NCBI GenBank assembly: GCA_016793095.1
Contig: JAEUJQ010000012.1
Span: 1 to 64,000 of the forward strand
DNA length: 64,000 nucleotides
Direction of reading: 5' to 3'
DNA from: Myxococcaceae bacterium
GTDB taxonomy: Bacteria; Myxococcota; Myxococcia; Myxococcales; Myxococcaceae
Shown here: positions 16,673-25,137 of the stretch, piece by piece
Layout of the letters: each line of letters begins with the position of its first letter
How positions within the stretch are numbered: the first letter of the stretch is position 1
The notes under the pieces: generated by a model
Seen by the model: only the letters and a program-made list of their open reading frames with translations
Database searches by the model: none
What the model was told of the DNA's origin: nothing
Program-made: the position numbers and the translations under genes

Positions 16673-17974
16673 GTGCTGGACCTGAATTTCGTGGCGAAGA
16701 ACTTCGACTCCGTCGTCGCGCGGCTCTCGGCCCGCGGCGGCACCCTCGACCTCTCGCGCTTCAAGGAGCTGTTCGCCGAGCGCAAGAAGCTGAACGTCGA
16801 GCTCGAGTCGAACCAGGCGAAGAAGAACAAGGCCCAGGAGCTGATGAAGACCGACGCCTCGAAGCGCGCCGAGCTCGGGCCCGAGATGAAGGCGCTCGGC
16901 GTGGTGATCAAGGACACCGAGGCGAAGCTCAAGGTGATCGAGGACGAGCTCGGTGAGCTGATGATGAACACCCCCAACGTGCCGCACGAGACGGTGCCGC
17001 CGGGCGCGAGCGAGCACGACAACCAGGTCGTGCGCACCTGGGGCGACAAGCCGACGTTCACCTTCCAGCCGAAGCAGCACTTCGAGCTGGGCGAGAAGCT
17101 GGGGCTGCTCGACTTCGAGCGGGCGGCGAAGGTCTCGGGCAGCCGGTTCGCGTTCTCGAAGGGCGCCCTGGCGCGGCTCGAGCGGGCGCTCACCGCGTTC
17201 ATGATCGACGAGCACTCGAAGAAGGGCTACCTCGAGATCCTCCCTCCCTATCTCGTCAACCGGCAGTCGATGACCGGCACCGGGCAGCTGCCGAAGTTCG
17301 AGGCCGACGCCTTCAAGACGGTCGGCTGGGGCGACACCGACGAGGAGCGCCGCCGCAGCGAGTACTTCCTCATCCCGACCGCCGAGGTGCCGGTCACCAA
17401 CTACCACGCCGACGAGATCCTCGAGGGGCCCCTGCCCCTCAAGTACTGCGCGTTCTCACCCTGCTTCCGCGCCGAGGCGGGCTCTGCCGGCAAGGACACG
17501 CGCGGCCTCATCCGCATGCACCAGTTCCACAAGGTCGAGCTGGTGATGTTCGAGAAGCCCGACCGCTCGATGGACGCGCTCGAGCAGCTCACGAAGGACG
17601 CGGCGTCGATCCTCGAGAAGCTCGGCCTGCATCACCGCGTGGTGCTGCTCTGCACCGGCGACATGGGCTTCGCCTCGACGAAGACCTACGACCTCGAGGT
17701 GTGGCTGCCCGGCCAGGGCGCCTTCCGCGAGATCTCGAGCTGCTCGTGCTTCTCGGACTTCCAGGCGCGCCGCGCGAAGATCCGCTTCCGGCCCGCGCCC
17801 GGTGAGAAGCCGCAGGTGGTGCACACCCTCAACGGCTCGGGGCTCGCCGTGGGCCGCACCGTGGTCGCCCTCCTCGAGAACTACCAGCGCGAAGACGGCA
17901 CCGTGAAGGTGCCCGACGTGCTCGTCCCGTACATGGGCGGGCTCACCGAGCTGAAGCCGCTCGGCTCCGCCTGA
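16673..17974 (+). CDS. serS: Seryl-tRNA synthetase
   Basis: A 433-residue class II synthetase. The N-terminal coiled-coil arm spans about 10-110 (SRFKELFAERKKLNVELESN). Motif 2 is at about 260-275 (FSPCFRAEAGSAGKDTRG) and motif 3 near the end (NGSGLAVGRTVVALLENYQ). It charges all tRNA-Ser isoacceptors. The start is GTG at 16673, 2 bp after the previous stop, giving MLDLNFVAKNFD, the usual SerRS start. In the ancestral chromosome it was followed by the tRNA-Ser gene now split by the island, and by three more serine tRNA genes now at 52-53 kb. Confidence 0.97.
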   Translation: MLDLNFVAKNFDSVVARLSARGGTLDLSRFKELFAERKKLNVELESNQAKKNKAQELMKTDASKRAELGPEMKALGVVIKDTEAKLKVIEDELGELMMNTPNVPHETVPPGASEHDNQVVRTWGDKPTFTFQPKQHFELGEKLGLLDFERAAKVSGSRFAFSKGALARLERALTAFMIDEHSKKGYLEILPPYLVNRQSMTGTGQLPKFEADAFKTVGWGDTDEERRRSEYFLIPTAEVPVTNYHADEILEGPLPLKYCAFSPCFRAEAGSAGKDTRGLIRMHQFHKVELVMFEKPDRSMDALEQLTKDAASILEKLGLHHRVVLLCTGDMGFASTKTYDLEVWLPGQGAFREISSCSCFSDFQARRAKIRFRPAPGEKPQVVHTLNGSGLAVGRTVVALLENYQREDGTVKVPDVLVPYMGGLTELKPLGSA

Positions 17975-18019
17975 TCCGAAATCGCCGTTGCGTCGCCGGA
18001 CTCCTTGCGGTAGCAGGGG

Positions 18020-18047
18020 CGCCCCTCGACGAGTCTCGTCAGGGGCG
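18020..18047 (+). terminator. Strong hairpin after serS
   Basis: CGCCCCT (18020-18026) and AGGGGCG (18041-18047) pair, and GACGAG with CTCGTC between them extends the stem to about 13 bp around a tiny loop. No U-tract follows, so it could be a weak terminator or a processing signal between serS and the tRNA remnant. Confidence 0.5.
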
Positions 18048-18112
18048 AAGGGCTGTCGGAGTCACACCAGGAGCATCGGCGTGACGGTCGTACCGGCGGG
18101 GCGTTCGGTCAG

Positions 18113-18151
18113 GGAGCAGTGGCCGAGTGGCTGAAGGCAGCGGTCTTGAAA
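18113..18151 (+). other. tRNA-Ser 5' remnant / left attachment site (attL)
   Basis: These 39 nt match positions 1-39 of the intact tRNA-Ser(UGA) at 51931 with one difference (T at 18128, C in the intact gene). Identity stops in the anticodon loop after TCTTGAAA. The last 23 nt (18129-18151) are identical and probably contain the crossover. The sequence then changes to island DNA and no 3' half follows, so this is not a functional tRNA. It marks where the island entered the chromosomal gene. Confidence 0.92.
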
Positions 18152-18266
18152 TTCAACCGGCCGACCAGCCGAGCTTTCCGTAGGTGAGCGCAGCGAGAGA
18201 TTCCCTGCGGTTCGTCGCGTGACGGTTGACCGACTCGCCTGCGTTCGCCGCTGTTCGCTGCTTCCG

Positions 18267-18284
18267 AGTTACACCTGAGTTACA
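18267..18284. promoter_or_regulatory. Putative integrase arm sites, left end
   Basis: Two copies of AGTTACA start 11 bp apart (18267 and 18278), about 115 bp inside the attL core. The same AGTTAC pair with the same 11-bp spacing occurs at the right end of the island. Paired, phased short repeats near both ends fit arm-type sites for the tyrosine integrase. The rest of 18152-18314 shows no gene. Confidence 0.55.
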
Positions 18285-18314
18285 CGGCGGCGTGCGTCCC
18301 CCGTGCGCCATCAG

Positions 18315-19091
18315 CTACTCGTCCTCGCGCTCGACGCCACCCGAGAACGGGCCCTGTCGAAGCGAAACCTGCAAACCGCTCTTCCACTCCATGCCGGTCA
18401 ACATTCCGTGCCGAATCGCCCATCTCGCGTGTGGTTCGTCGGCGGCAGCCACGTTCAGGCCGTTTCCGGGGCCCGCGCGAAGGGAGGCGATCGCGGCGGT
18501 AGCCCACGCCTGATGGTCCACCTCCTCTCGACGGAGTCGCTCCGCCTCCGAAGCGCCGTCTGAGGTTCGGGGCCCAAGTGCGAGTACCGACCTGATCGCC
18601 TCGTCCAGTTTCTTGGCCAGCGCCGCACGAACGTCGGAAGGCTTCGACTGCCTTACGGAGTAGGTGATGATTCGCTTCTGTCTGATGTCGAACGGGAGGT
18701 CCTCAGGCCCTCCGGTGTCGAGATTCAAGACCGTGAGCACACGCTCATCACCCATGCTCTTCAAGGCGTACCCGAGTTCGACGAGCACATTGGGGTTTGG
18801 GTGGGCGCGCCGCCTTCCCAAGAGAATCTTGAGCAACGAGTCGCGCCGGACGATGGAGACGTCAAAGACCGCGCACTGTGCGGCGTCGATCTTGGCGAAG
18901 ATCGCAGAGTGGATCTCGGGGGAGCCGGCGATGCCCTGCGTGTCACTGTCGATGCGCGCGTCGACACTCAGCGACCCGTCTTGCCTGACCTTCCTCGCCG
19001 CCGCCTCCAGCGCATCCCTGATGAACCCCCTGTTCGTTCGATTGGGGAGGTCGCTCTGCCACGAGTAGAAGATCGTAATCGCGTCGGCCAT
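18315..19091 (-). CDS. TIR-like/nucleotide-binding-fold defence-type protein
   Basis: A 258-residue protein starting MADAITIFYSWQSDLPNRTN, an N-terminal pattern (FYSWQSD) common in short Rossmann-like proteins of defence islands. Further motifs are CAVFDVSIV at about 73-81 and NPNVLVELGYALKSMGDERV at about 98-117. The NxxVxxELGxA block is typical of TIR-like or nucleotide-binding effector domains, some of which cleave NAD+. I cannot identify the catalytic residues with certainty. The last 80 residues look like a separate small domain. The gene lies 91 bp downstream of the coiled-coil/zinc-ribbon gene on the same strand, so the two may form a sensor-effector pair. It is the first gene at the left end of the island. 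Confidence 0.6.
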   Translation of the reverse strand: MADAITIFYSWQSDLPNRTNRGFIRDALEAAARKVRQDGSLSVDARIDSDTQGIAGSPEIHSAIFAKIDAAQCAVFDVSIVRRDSLLKILLGRRRAHPNPNVLVELGYALKSMGDERVLTVLNLDTGGPEDLPFDIRQKRIITYSVRQSKPSDVRAALAKKLDEAIRSVLALGPRTSDGASEAERLRREEVDHQAWATAAIASLRAGPGNGLNVAAADEPHARWAIRHGMLTGMEWKSGLQVSLRQGPFSGGVEREDE

Positions 19092-19182
19092 CGCGCCCTC
19101 AGCCTACGACCACCACCGATGAAGATCCTCGGCCCCGAGAGGCGGACTGTCCGGCTCGACGAGAACGAAGGGGATCGCGTGG

Positions 19183-20436
19183 TCAGAGTGCGACCTGACA
19201 GTGTTCGCAGTACTTCTTCCACTTCGGGTACTGCCGCGCACAGCGGGGGCATGCGGTCGGCTCGAACACAGCCGCGACCCGTCGAATGCCGGTCGGTTCA
19301 GGTGGAGGCTCCTTCTTCGATTCGCGCTTCGGTGCCGGCACCGTGGCTGCCAGCAGCGGCGGCTCGGACCACCCGAACTCGGTCGAGATGGCGGCGGCGA
19401 GACTCGTGCGGAAGGTTGGCAAGGCAATTTGCTTCAAGTGAACGACGGCCGACTCAGCGACCTTGAGCCCGACGGGCGCGCCGACGACGTCGAACAACTC
19501 CTTGATGGTGACGGCGTCCTTTGAGTGAACGTTGAACTCGGACGTCTTCGGCTCCCCGATGAGGTCCAAGAACCACTCGTAGTCGCGGATGGTCTTGAGG
19601 GGGAAATCGTCCCTCGAAGAGAGTGCCTTCTCCTTTTCTTGGCTCGCCGGGCTCGCAGCGAGGACCGTGCCGACGTGTTCGAGGTAGTCCGACCACGGAA
19701 GGGGCCGGCTCTCACCCTCCAGCGTGTCGGTCTTCAGGTCACCAGCCACTCGAAGCCCGCGCCGAAGGTAGGCGTACTGCGCCAAGATCTCGGGAACCTC
19801 GAACGCGAGGTGGTAGGTGGTCTGTCCGGAGCACAACGCTCTGGCTTCAGCCGCCACCTCGGGAACGAAGTCGTGGAGTCGCGCCTCGGCGACCCGACCG
19901 AGCTTCTCGCTTTGCAGCAGCTTCGCGTCTGCGACGGCGCGCAGCGACAGCGCGCGCGCAATCAAGAAGGGCTGGCGGGCGGGATGCCCTGCCTGAATCT
20001 TCGCAGCCGAGACCCGAGCCCAAGAGTCCAGCTTGTCGGCCGCCGCCACCAACCGCGAGAGTTCGTCAGGAGCGATGGTTTCAACAATCATCTCCTCGCC
20101 CACGCGCCGCCAAACGGTCAGCAACTCCAGCGTGAGGCGATGAAACGAGTCGGCCTCCTGCTGGTCGAACCGAGCATTGACGTTCGTGAAGCCCTCGTGA
20201 ATCTCCGCGCGGAGAAGCCGAAGAGCATCGGCAATCTCACGATTCGCCTTGAGCAGGATTTCAAGGGTCCGAGCCTGCTGTCCGAGCATCGTCTCGACGG
20301 TGCCCAGACCGAAGGCCAGTTCTTGCCTCAGTTCGTTCACATCGCGGTTCACGCGCTTGAGTTGCACGGCGTTGTAGATGCCGACACCCAAGTTGAGCAC
20401 TCCCACCACAAGATTCCCCAACCCGACCGGGTCCAT
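19183..20436 (-). CDS. Coiled-coil protein with hydrophobic N-terminus and C-terminal zinc ribbon
   Basis: I do not recognise a family for this 417-residue protein. The start at 20436 is chosen because GGAGGA lies at 20443-20448 with good spacing. Residues about 4-25 (VGLGNLVVGVLNLGVGIYNAV) are Gly-rich and hydrophobic and could enter the membrane. Residues about 28-100 are strongly helical and coiled-coil-like (VNRDVNELRQELAFGLGTV). The last 25 residues carry two CxxC pairs (CPRC, CEHC), a probable zinc ribbon. It is followed by the TIR-like gene on the same strand. The 300 bp upstream (20437-20736) show no clear gene; the frame is open but lacks a credible start. Confidence 0.6.
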   Translation of the reverse strand: MDPVGLGNLVVGVLNLGVGIYNAVQLKRVNRDVNELRQELAFGLGTVETMLGQQARTLEILLKANREIADALRLLRAEIHEGFTNVNARFDQQEADSFHRLTLELLTVWRRVGEEMIVETIAPDELSRLVAAADKLDSWARVSAAKIQAGHPARQPFLIARALSLRAVADAKLLQSEKLGRVAEARLHDFVPEVAAEARALCSGQTTYHLAFEVPEILAQYAYLRRGLRVAGDLKTDTLEGESRPLPWSDYLEHVGTVLAASPASQEKEKALSSRDDFPLKTIRDYEWFLDLIGEPKTSEFNVHSKDAVTIKELFDVVGAPVGLKVAESAVVHLKQIALPTFRTSLAAAISTEFGWSEPPLLAATVPAPKRESKKEPPPEPTGIRRVAAVFEPTACPRCARQYPKWKKYCEHCQVAL

Positions 20437-20736
20437 CGGTGCTCCTCCGGGCATCACGCTCTGCACGGCCTTGTTGGTCGGCAGGTGCTTGGTGAAGTAC
20501 GAGCCCGCGTCGCCGACGCCGGTGACGTAGTCGCTGCGGGGACCGCCCAAGAACGTGTAGGGAGAGACTTGGGATCGGAATATCAAGCTCGGCCTCGTTC
20601 GTGGGTCACTTCGACTGCTGCGCGGCTCTGCACTCCCCGCGCGGGTCAGTCTTGATCGCGTGGTTGGACACCGCAACGGTGCGTTCATTGGCGTCGACCG
20701 CCGAGCGCGATACGCCCCGCCTTCGGCAGGGCGAAC

Positions 20737-21024
20737 CTACGACTGACTTCGCGCGGTCGGAGCCTTCCGGGGCCGCCCGCGCTTCTTCTGATGCACCTTC
20801 ACCTTCCGAAGTAGGGCACCGGGAGCCACGTCGAGCTGGCTGGCGAGTCGGATGAAGGAGTGGAACCGCAGGTTCACCGAGCCCGACTCGATCTTCTGGA
20901 GGTAGCGCAGGTCCATCTCCAGCGCCTCCGCCAGTTCCGACTGCGTGAGGCCACGGCGCAGACGTTCGCGCCGAACGTTGGCACCGAGGAAGGCGAGGTA
21001 CTGGTCGGTCAGGCCCGAGCCCAT
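20737..21024 (-). CDS. XRE-family HTH regulator with basic tail
   Basis: A 95-residue protein with a Cro/CI-type helix-turn-helix at about 15-70 (RRERLRRGLTQSELAEALEM, then LRYLQKIESG). The C-terminal tail KKRGRPRKAP resembles an AT-hook. It probably represses neighbouring promoters. It is divergent from the zinc-ribbon membrane protein gene at 21141, and an inverted repeat lies between them. It lies about 300 bp upstream of the coiled-coil/TIR-like pair, on the same strand, and may control it. Confidence 0.8.
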   Translation of the reverse strand: MGSGLTDQYLAFLGANVRRERLRRGLTQSELAEALEMDLRYLQKIESGSVNLRFHSFIRLASQLDVAPGALLRKVKVHQKKRGRPRKAPTARSQS

Positions 21025-21047
21025 CCGACGGTGTTTGCCGGTTGTGT

Positions 21048-21066
21048 CGCCCTAGATAATCGGGCG
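21048..21066. promoter_or_regulatory. Inverted repeat between divergent genes, possible operator
   Basis: CGCCC (21048-21052) and GGGCG (21062-21066) flank the AT-rich TAGATAATC. It sits 24 bp upstream of the HTH gene start and 75 bp upstream of the divergent gene. Position and symmetry suggest an operator for the XRE protein; no binding data are implied. Confidence 0.3.
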
Positions 21067-21140
21067 CATCGCCCTCATTTCCATTGACCGGCGCGCGTGC
21101 CTCTCGCAACTTCCCGGTGTCAACGACAGGGAGGAACCAA

Positions 21141-21779
21141 ATGGGGCTCATGAAGTGCAAGTCGTGCGGCAACGAGGTCGCTACTGACGCGGTGACGTGT
21201 CCGAAGTGCGGGAGCCCGGTGAAGAAGAAGATGGGCATCGTGAAGCTCTTCTTTGTCGTGCTCGGCGGACTGTTCCTCCTCTGCTTCCTCGGCAGCATCG
21301 TCGGCGGCAAGAGCAAGGGCGGCGGCTCTTCGGCTGCATCGAGCGACGCCCCCGCCGCACCCGCGCCAGAAGTGGCGCAGCAGCTCCCGTGGATCGCCAC
21401 CGTCAACGACAACTGCGCCAAGTACAAGGCGGCGCCGAACGAGATCAAGAAGAGCGCCATCTACAACGAGAACGAGGCCCTCATTGCGAAGACGAAGGTC
21501 ACGAACATCTCCGGCAAGCTGGTCGCGCTCAGGACCGACCAAGGCGGCGATGAGCTGTCTCTGAAGATCAAAGTCGGCGACGTCGACTTCCACACCGAGA
21601 GCCTCTTCGGCGCCATCAAGAAGGGCTCTGCCGTCTACAACGCGGCGGCCGAGATGACGGTCGGACAGTGCGTGGTCTTCTCGGCGTCGAGCCTAAAGGC
21701 GTCATCGATGGTGGAGCGCTCGAAGGTTTGCGACACGGAGTACTTCGCCGTCTTCACCAGCATCGCGCCCTGCAAGTAG
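21141..21779 (+). CDS. Zinc-ribbon, single-pass membrane protein
   Basis: A 212-residue protein. Residues 4-24 are a double CxxC zinc ribbon (CKSCG, CPKCG). A membrane segment follows at about 34-52 (IVKLFFVVLGGLFLLCFLGS), then a Gly/Ser/Ala linker and a probably extracytoplasmic domain of about 130 residues with four further cysteines. The start at 21141 has GGGAGG upstream. No function is known to me. It heads a three-gene run with the secreted protein and the PH-domain protein, all on the same strand with short gaps, suggesting envelope-located cargo. Confidence 0.7.
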   Translation: MGLMKCKSCGNEVATDAVTCPKCGSPVKKKMGIVKLFFVVLGGLFLLCFLGSIVGGKSKGGGSSAASSDAPAAPAPEVAQQLPWIATVNDNCAKYKAAPNEIKKSAIYNENEALIAKTKVTNISGKLVALRTDQGGDELSLKIKVGDVDFHTESLFGAIKKGSAVYNAAAEMTVGQCVVFSASSLKASSMVERSKVCDTEYFAVFTSIAPCK

Positions 21780-21814
21780 CCGCTGAAGCCCAACCGTTTC
21801 CCGTGGAGGACGAC

Positions 21815-22282
21815 ATGTCGATGAACCGAAGAGTGGGACCAGTGGTGATCGCGGTGCTTGCAATCTGCGCGACCGCGCGCGCGGCAGACAAGGGACCCGT
21901 CTCGTTGAGCAACGCGCAGGTGGAGTTCCGTGACGGGTTCCGCAGCGACGGCAAGCAGTACCCGCGCATGTCGGTGGACGTGCTCGTGAACAAGAAGCCC
22001 GGCAAGGGCATGGGGCTGTCGTGCAAGGCGACCTGTCAGGTCGGAGACAAGAAGATGTCCGACAAGGCGATTGCGATGGCGAAGTGGGATGAGTTGGATG
22101 AGGGCGAGACGAAGCGCGTGGACATGGCGCCCTTCGTCGGGCAGCCCCTCGACGCCCAACCGTCCAACTGCGAGTTCTCCGTTCGGTGGGGGAAGCTGTT
22201 CGGCGGCGACCCAAAGGAGGTCGCCAAGTTCTGCTGGACGCCTGAAGGAGTGAAGGACGGCGCCTGCCCGAAGGCGAAGTAG
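21815..22282 (+). CDS. Small secreted protein of unknown function
   Basis: A 155-residue protein with a clear signal peptide (RRVGPVVIAVLAICATARAA, cleavage expected after about residue 24). The mature part has four Cys residues and a motif RMSVDVLVNKKPGKG suggestive of a beta-rich periplasmic domain. ATG at 21815 or 21821; GTGGAGG lies upstream. It follows the zinc-ribbon membrane protein by 35 bp and precedes the PH-domain gene by 13 bp. No family recognised. Confidence 0.65.
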   Translation: MSMNRRVGPVVIAVLAICATARAADKGPVSLSNAQVEFRDGFRSDGKQYPRMSVDVLVNKKPGKGMGLSCKATCQVGDKKMSDKAIAMAKWDELDEGETKRVDMAPFVGQPLDAQPSNCEFSVRWGKLFGGDPKEVAKFCWTPEGVKDGACPKAK

Positions 22283-22295
22283 CGGGGAGAGCGCG

Positions 22296-22715
22296 ATGGG
22301 CTACGTCGAATCGAACCTGATGAAGGACGAGCAGGTCGTCTACCGCGCGAAGCTCCACTGGGTCATCTTCATTTCCGTTCGCTCGTTCCTGACCCTCTTC
22401 GTTCTCCCCCTCATCGACGGCTGGACCTCGGAGTTCGCGGTCACCGACCGCAGGGTCATCATCAAGGTCGGGCTCATCGCCCGCCGAACGGTCGAGTTGA
22501 ACCTCGCCAAGGTCGAGTCAGTCATCGTGGACCAAGGCGTCATCGGCCGCATCCTCGGGTACGGCACCATCTTCGTCGTCGGCACCGGCGGCACGAGGGA
22601 GCGGTTCGAGGCCATCGCTGACCCACTGGGGTTCCGGCAGGCGGTCACCACCGCGACCGAAGCGCTTCAGGCCGGCGGCAGCATCTCACAGGGGGCGGCG
22701 ACCGCCCACCGGTGA
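22296..22715 (+). CDS. Bacterial PH-domain membrane-associated protein
   Basis: This 139-residue protein has the bPH_2 (YdbT-like) layout. A hydrophobic stretch spans about 23-45 (WVIFISVRSFLTLFVLPLI). It is followed by TSEFAVTDRRVIIKVGLIARRTVELNLAKVESV, where the TDRRV and ARRT...LNLAKVESV pattern is typical, and GRILGYGTIFVVGTGG. Such domains sit at the membrane surface. The usual pair of membrane helices seems reduced to one. Last of the three-gene run beginning at 21141. Confidence 0.75.
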   Translation: MGYVESNLMKDEQVVYRAKLHWVIFISVRSFLTLFVLPLIDGWTSEFAVTDRRVIIKVGLIARRTVELNLAKVESVIVDQGVIGRILGYGTIFVVGTGGTRERFEAIADPLGFRQAVTTATEALQAGGSISQGAATAHR

Positions 22716-22808
22716 CCTACGAGAAGGCCGCCAGAACCCCGCCAGAAGTCGGATCGGCTGCGTGTTCGGCACAGGCCAAGGGTCGCCCTTCCGAACTCCT
22801 CGGAACGT

Positions 22809-23195
22809 TCAGGAGCGCGGTCGCGCCAACACGAGCACCGTCCCGCTCGGGTCGGCGAAGTACGCGGCCTCGTCGCCCCATTGGCGAAGCGCGAGCGGGC
22901 TCAACGCGCGCGCGCCCGCCACCACCATGCGCGTGACCGCCGCTTCGAGGTCGTCGGAGTAGAGGTACAGCTCCATCGGGGCCAGTTCCCCGGCGGGGAC
23001 CTTCGCCGGGACCTGTCCAGTGTTCCTTCCGAAGCCCTCGCGCTCATAGATGCCCAACCGCTGGCCGCCGGGGAGAGCGAACTCGACGTAGACCGGCGTC
23101 TCGACCGTCACCGCCCAGTCGAACGCCGCCTTGTAGAAGACGACGCTCTTGTCGAAGTGCTCCACCGCGATGATGGTGAGGACGTGCCGGGCCAT
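22809..23195 (-). CDS. VOC (glyoxalase/bleomycin-resistance fold) protein
   Basis: A 128-residue single vicinal-oxygen-chelate fold: HVLTIIAVEHFDKSVVFYKAAFDWAV at 4-29 and GDEAAYFADPSGTVLVLARP near the end, with the usual beta-alpha-beta-beta-beta repeats. Members are metal enzymes or drug-binding proteins; the substrate cannot be deduced. It is monocistronic, convergent with the PH-domain gene. The 206 bp upstream (23196-23401) show no gene. Confidence 0.8.
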   Translation of the reverse strand: MARHVLTIIAVEHFDKSVVFYKAAFDWAVTVETPVYVEFALPGGQRLGIYEREGFGRNTGQVPAKVPAGELAPMELYLYSDDLEAAVTRMVVAGARALSPLALRQWGDEAAYFADPSGTVLVLARPRS

Positions 23196-23401
23196 TCCTC
23201 ACTGTCTCGCTGCGCCTGCGATGGGCGCAAGCTCTTCGCGGAACGAACCCACCCCTCCCCCACCTCAGCGAGAGAGGAAAGCTGCCGGTGGGCATCTGGG
23301 AGCGCGGCTGGAGCAGTCTCGCCGCAACCTCGCGTTCCTTCAGCCCCCAAGCGGTCCCCGGCACCAATGACGTTGGGACCATGTGGTCCTTTCCTCTTGG
23401 C

Positions 23402-23926
23402 CTATTCGATGCGCTCGGGGGCGCCGGTCACGTTCACCTCGACGACCGCCGGTGGGGCGACCGCCGCCCCCCGACGGATGGCCTGCCTCCGCTCCAATTC
23501 GTGGAGAGCCGACAAGCGGCTGCGCTCGGCCGCCGCCCCGTAGCGCGCCACCACCTGAAGGACGTTGCCCTTGCCCTGCTGGGAGTCTCTCCAGACCGCC
23601 ATGCCCACGCCGTTCTCGTCAGCGCCTTCAGCGACCAAGACACTCGCTTCGTACTCGGCGGCGCGCCGCACGCGCCACGATGCCTCGGCAACTTGGCGGC
23701 AGAGCAACTCCTCCACGACTCCAACAGGCTGGATGTCGCCGTGAAGGTCGGCGAGCAGGGCGTCGAACTCTTCGGAACTCTCGTGCGGCAGGACAGCGTG
23801 GAGTTCGGAAGCGAGGCCGTGCTGGGTCGCATTGCGCGAGGAAGCGACTCGGCCTTCGGAAGTTCTGGGGCCGGTGCTCCGAAGGGCGTTCTCGCGGTTG
23901 GCGTTCAGTCTGGCGGCGGTCGTCAT
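23402..23926 (-). CDS. Conserved protein with STGPRT motif, function unknown
   Basis: A 174-residue protein starting MTTAARLNANRENALRSTGP. The N-terminal pattern (NANRENA-x-x-STGPRT-x-EG, then RNATQHGL) marks a widespread uncharacterised family, often multi-copy in soil bacteria. The remainder is helical and charged. The start at 23926 is the ATG directly before TTAARL. It is an island gene without obvious partner; I see no gene in the 182 bp upstream. Confidence 0.65.
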   Translation of the reverse strand: MTTAARLNANRENALRSTGPRTSEGRVASSRNATQHGLASELHAVLPHESSEEFDALLADLHGDIQPVGVVEELLCRQVAEASWRVRRAAEYEASVLVAEGADENGVGMAVWRDSQQGKGNVLQVVARYGAAAERSRLSALHELERRQAIRRGAAVAPPAVVEVNVTGAPERIE

Positions 23927-24108
23927 GCCGACATGATCGCCGAGCTGCACCTTCGACGCGACCGCGCTCGCGGCGCCATACCTCAGACGCGAGGTACACC
24001 GTGGTCCCGCCCGACGACCCCGGCCCTCTGACCTCCGGCGAGAAGCGCATCACCGGGGAGGTGGTGTCCTCGAAGGGGGGGCCATCGAAGCGGAGAGGTT
24101 CGGGGGGG

Positions 24109-24981
24109 CTACGGCCCCTGCGGCGGTGCGGGCGCGGCCGGCACGGTGAAGATCTCTGCCAGCGCGTTGGGTTCACCGGAATCAACCGCGAGCGCCAGCG
24201 CATGACCGACCCACGACGCTCGCGCCGCTGCGACCACGTTGTGCTTCTCGCTCCAGCTCCCCTGCACTGCGACCAAGTAGTACGCAAACTGCCCGTCCGG
24301 GCGCTGGTGGAAGCCGAAGATCGGTCCGCCGCTCATTCCATCGAGGTCCGAAAGAACGGTCCCGTCCTTGAACTCCATAGGCCCGGCAACTTTCGCGTAG
24401 AAGCGTGGAACGGGCTTCACCATCGACTCGGGCGGCGGGCACTCCTCGACCGCGAGCATTGCTGGCCCGAGCCGGCAGTCGGCGAGTCGGGGCCCTTCAT
24501 GGACCCGTCGAATCAGCTCGCTCGGCTGACCGACCATGAAGTGCCGAAGGAACGTCTCGGGCGGATTCAACCACGTCGTCGGCGTGAGGGGCTCGATTCC
24601 GCCCGCAGCGAGTGTCCGTTGGAGAAGGGGGTCCACCTCGATGACGCCGACATCGAGCCCGAGTTCATCGTCGTCGACGAAGTACCGGCGAGCATCGGCG
24701 AAGTTGAAAGGGACAAGGCTGTGTCGGCTCCAACTCGCCCACCCGTCGTACAGGCCCCACTCCAGCACCTCGTAGTTGGTCGCGGTGAGGATGCTCTCCA
24801 TCCGCCGAACGCAGTGACCGGCGCTCACAAGGAACCAGCGGCCGAGCACCTCCATCACGAAACAGGTCCAGACCTCTGTCTGCTCCTTGCGCTCTCCGCC
24901 TGTCTCACGGACCAAGACCGATAGCCCAACGAGGTGCCTGCACAGGAACTCGACGAACGACCTCTTCTCGGCTGGCTTCAT
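24109..24981 (-). CDS. Trypsin-like serine protease
   Basis: This 290-residue protein shows the three chymotrypsin-fold catalytic blocks. His is in VSAGHC at about 52-57, Asp in ELGLDVGVIEVDP at about 105-117, and Ser in LDGMSGGPIFGF at about 213-224. There is no signal peptide, so it acts in the cytoplasm, as do trypsin-like peptidases of defence systems. It is unusual in lacking the classical GDSGGP (here GMSGGP, as in several bacterial and viral cysteine/serine relatives). It diverges from the two-gene PLD unit across about 156 bp and may belong to the same system. Confidence 0.75.
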   Translation of the reverse strand: MKPAEKRSFVEFLCRHLVGLSVLVRETGGERKEQTEVWTCFVMEVLGRWFLVSAGHCVRRMESILTATNYEVLEWGLYDGWASWSRHSLVPFNFADARRYFVDDDELGLDVGVIEVDPLLQRTLAAGGIEPLTPTTWLNPPETFLRHFMVGQPSELIRRVHEGPRLADCRLGPAMLAVEECPPPESMVKPVPRFYAKVAGPMEFKDGTVLSDLDGMSGGPIFGFHQRPDGQFAYYLVAVQGSWSEKHNVVAAARASWVGHALALAVDSGEPNALAEIFTVPAAPAPPQGP

Positions 24982-25137
24982 GCTCGCCTGTCTAGCAGCC
25001 CGGACTGATAACCGGCCCTTCCACTAGACGCTGATCAGCCTTGATCGTTCAGGAAAGGTCTGGATGATCGTCTACGAGGGGACGGTGGCGCTGCGCTCGA
25101 TGGCACTTCGCTCACCTTCAGCCAAGGCGAACCGATA

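Noticed and set aside
18113-18187. A functional tRNA-Ser at the left island junction
   Set aside because: Identity ends in the anticodon loop; no matching 3' anticodon stem, T arm or acceptor strand follows.
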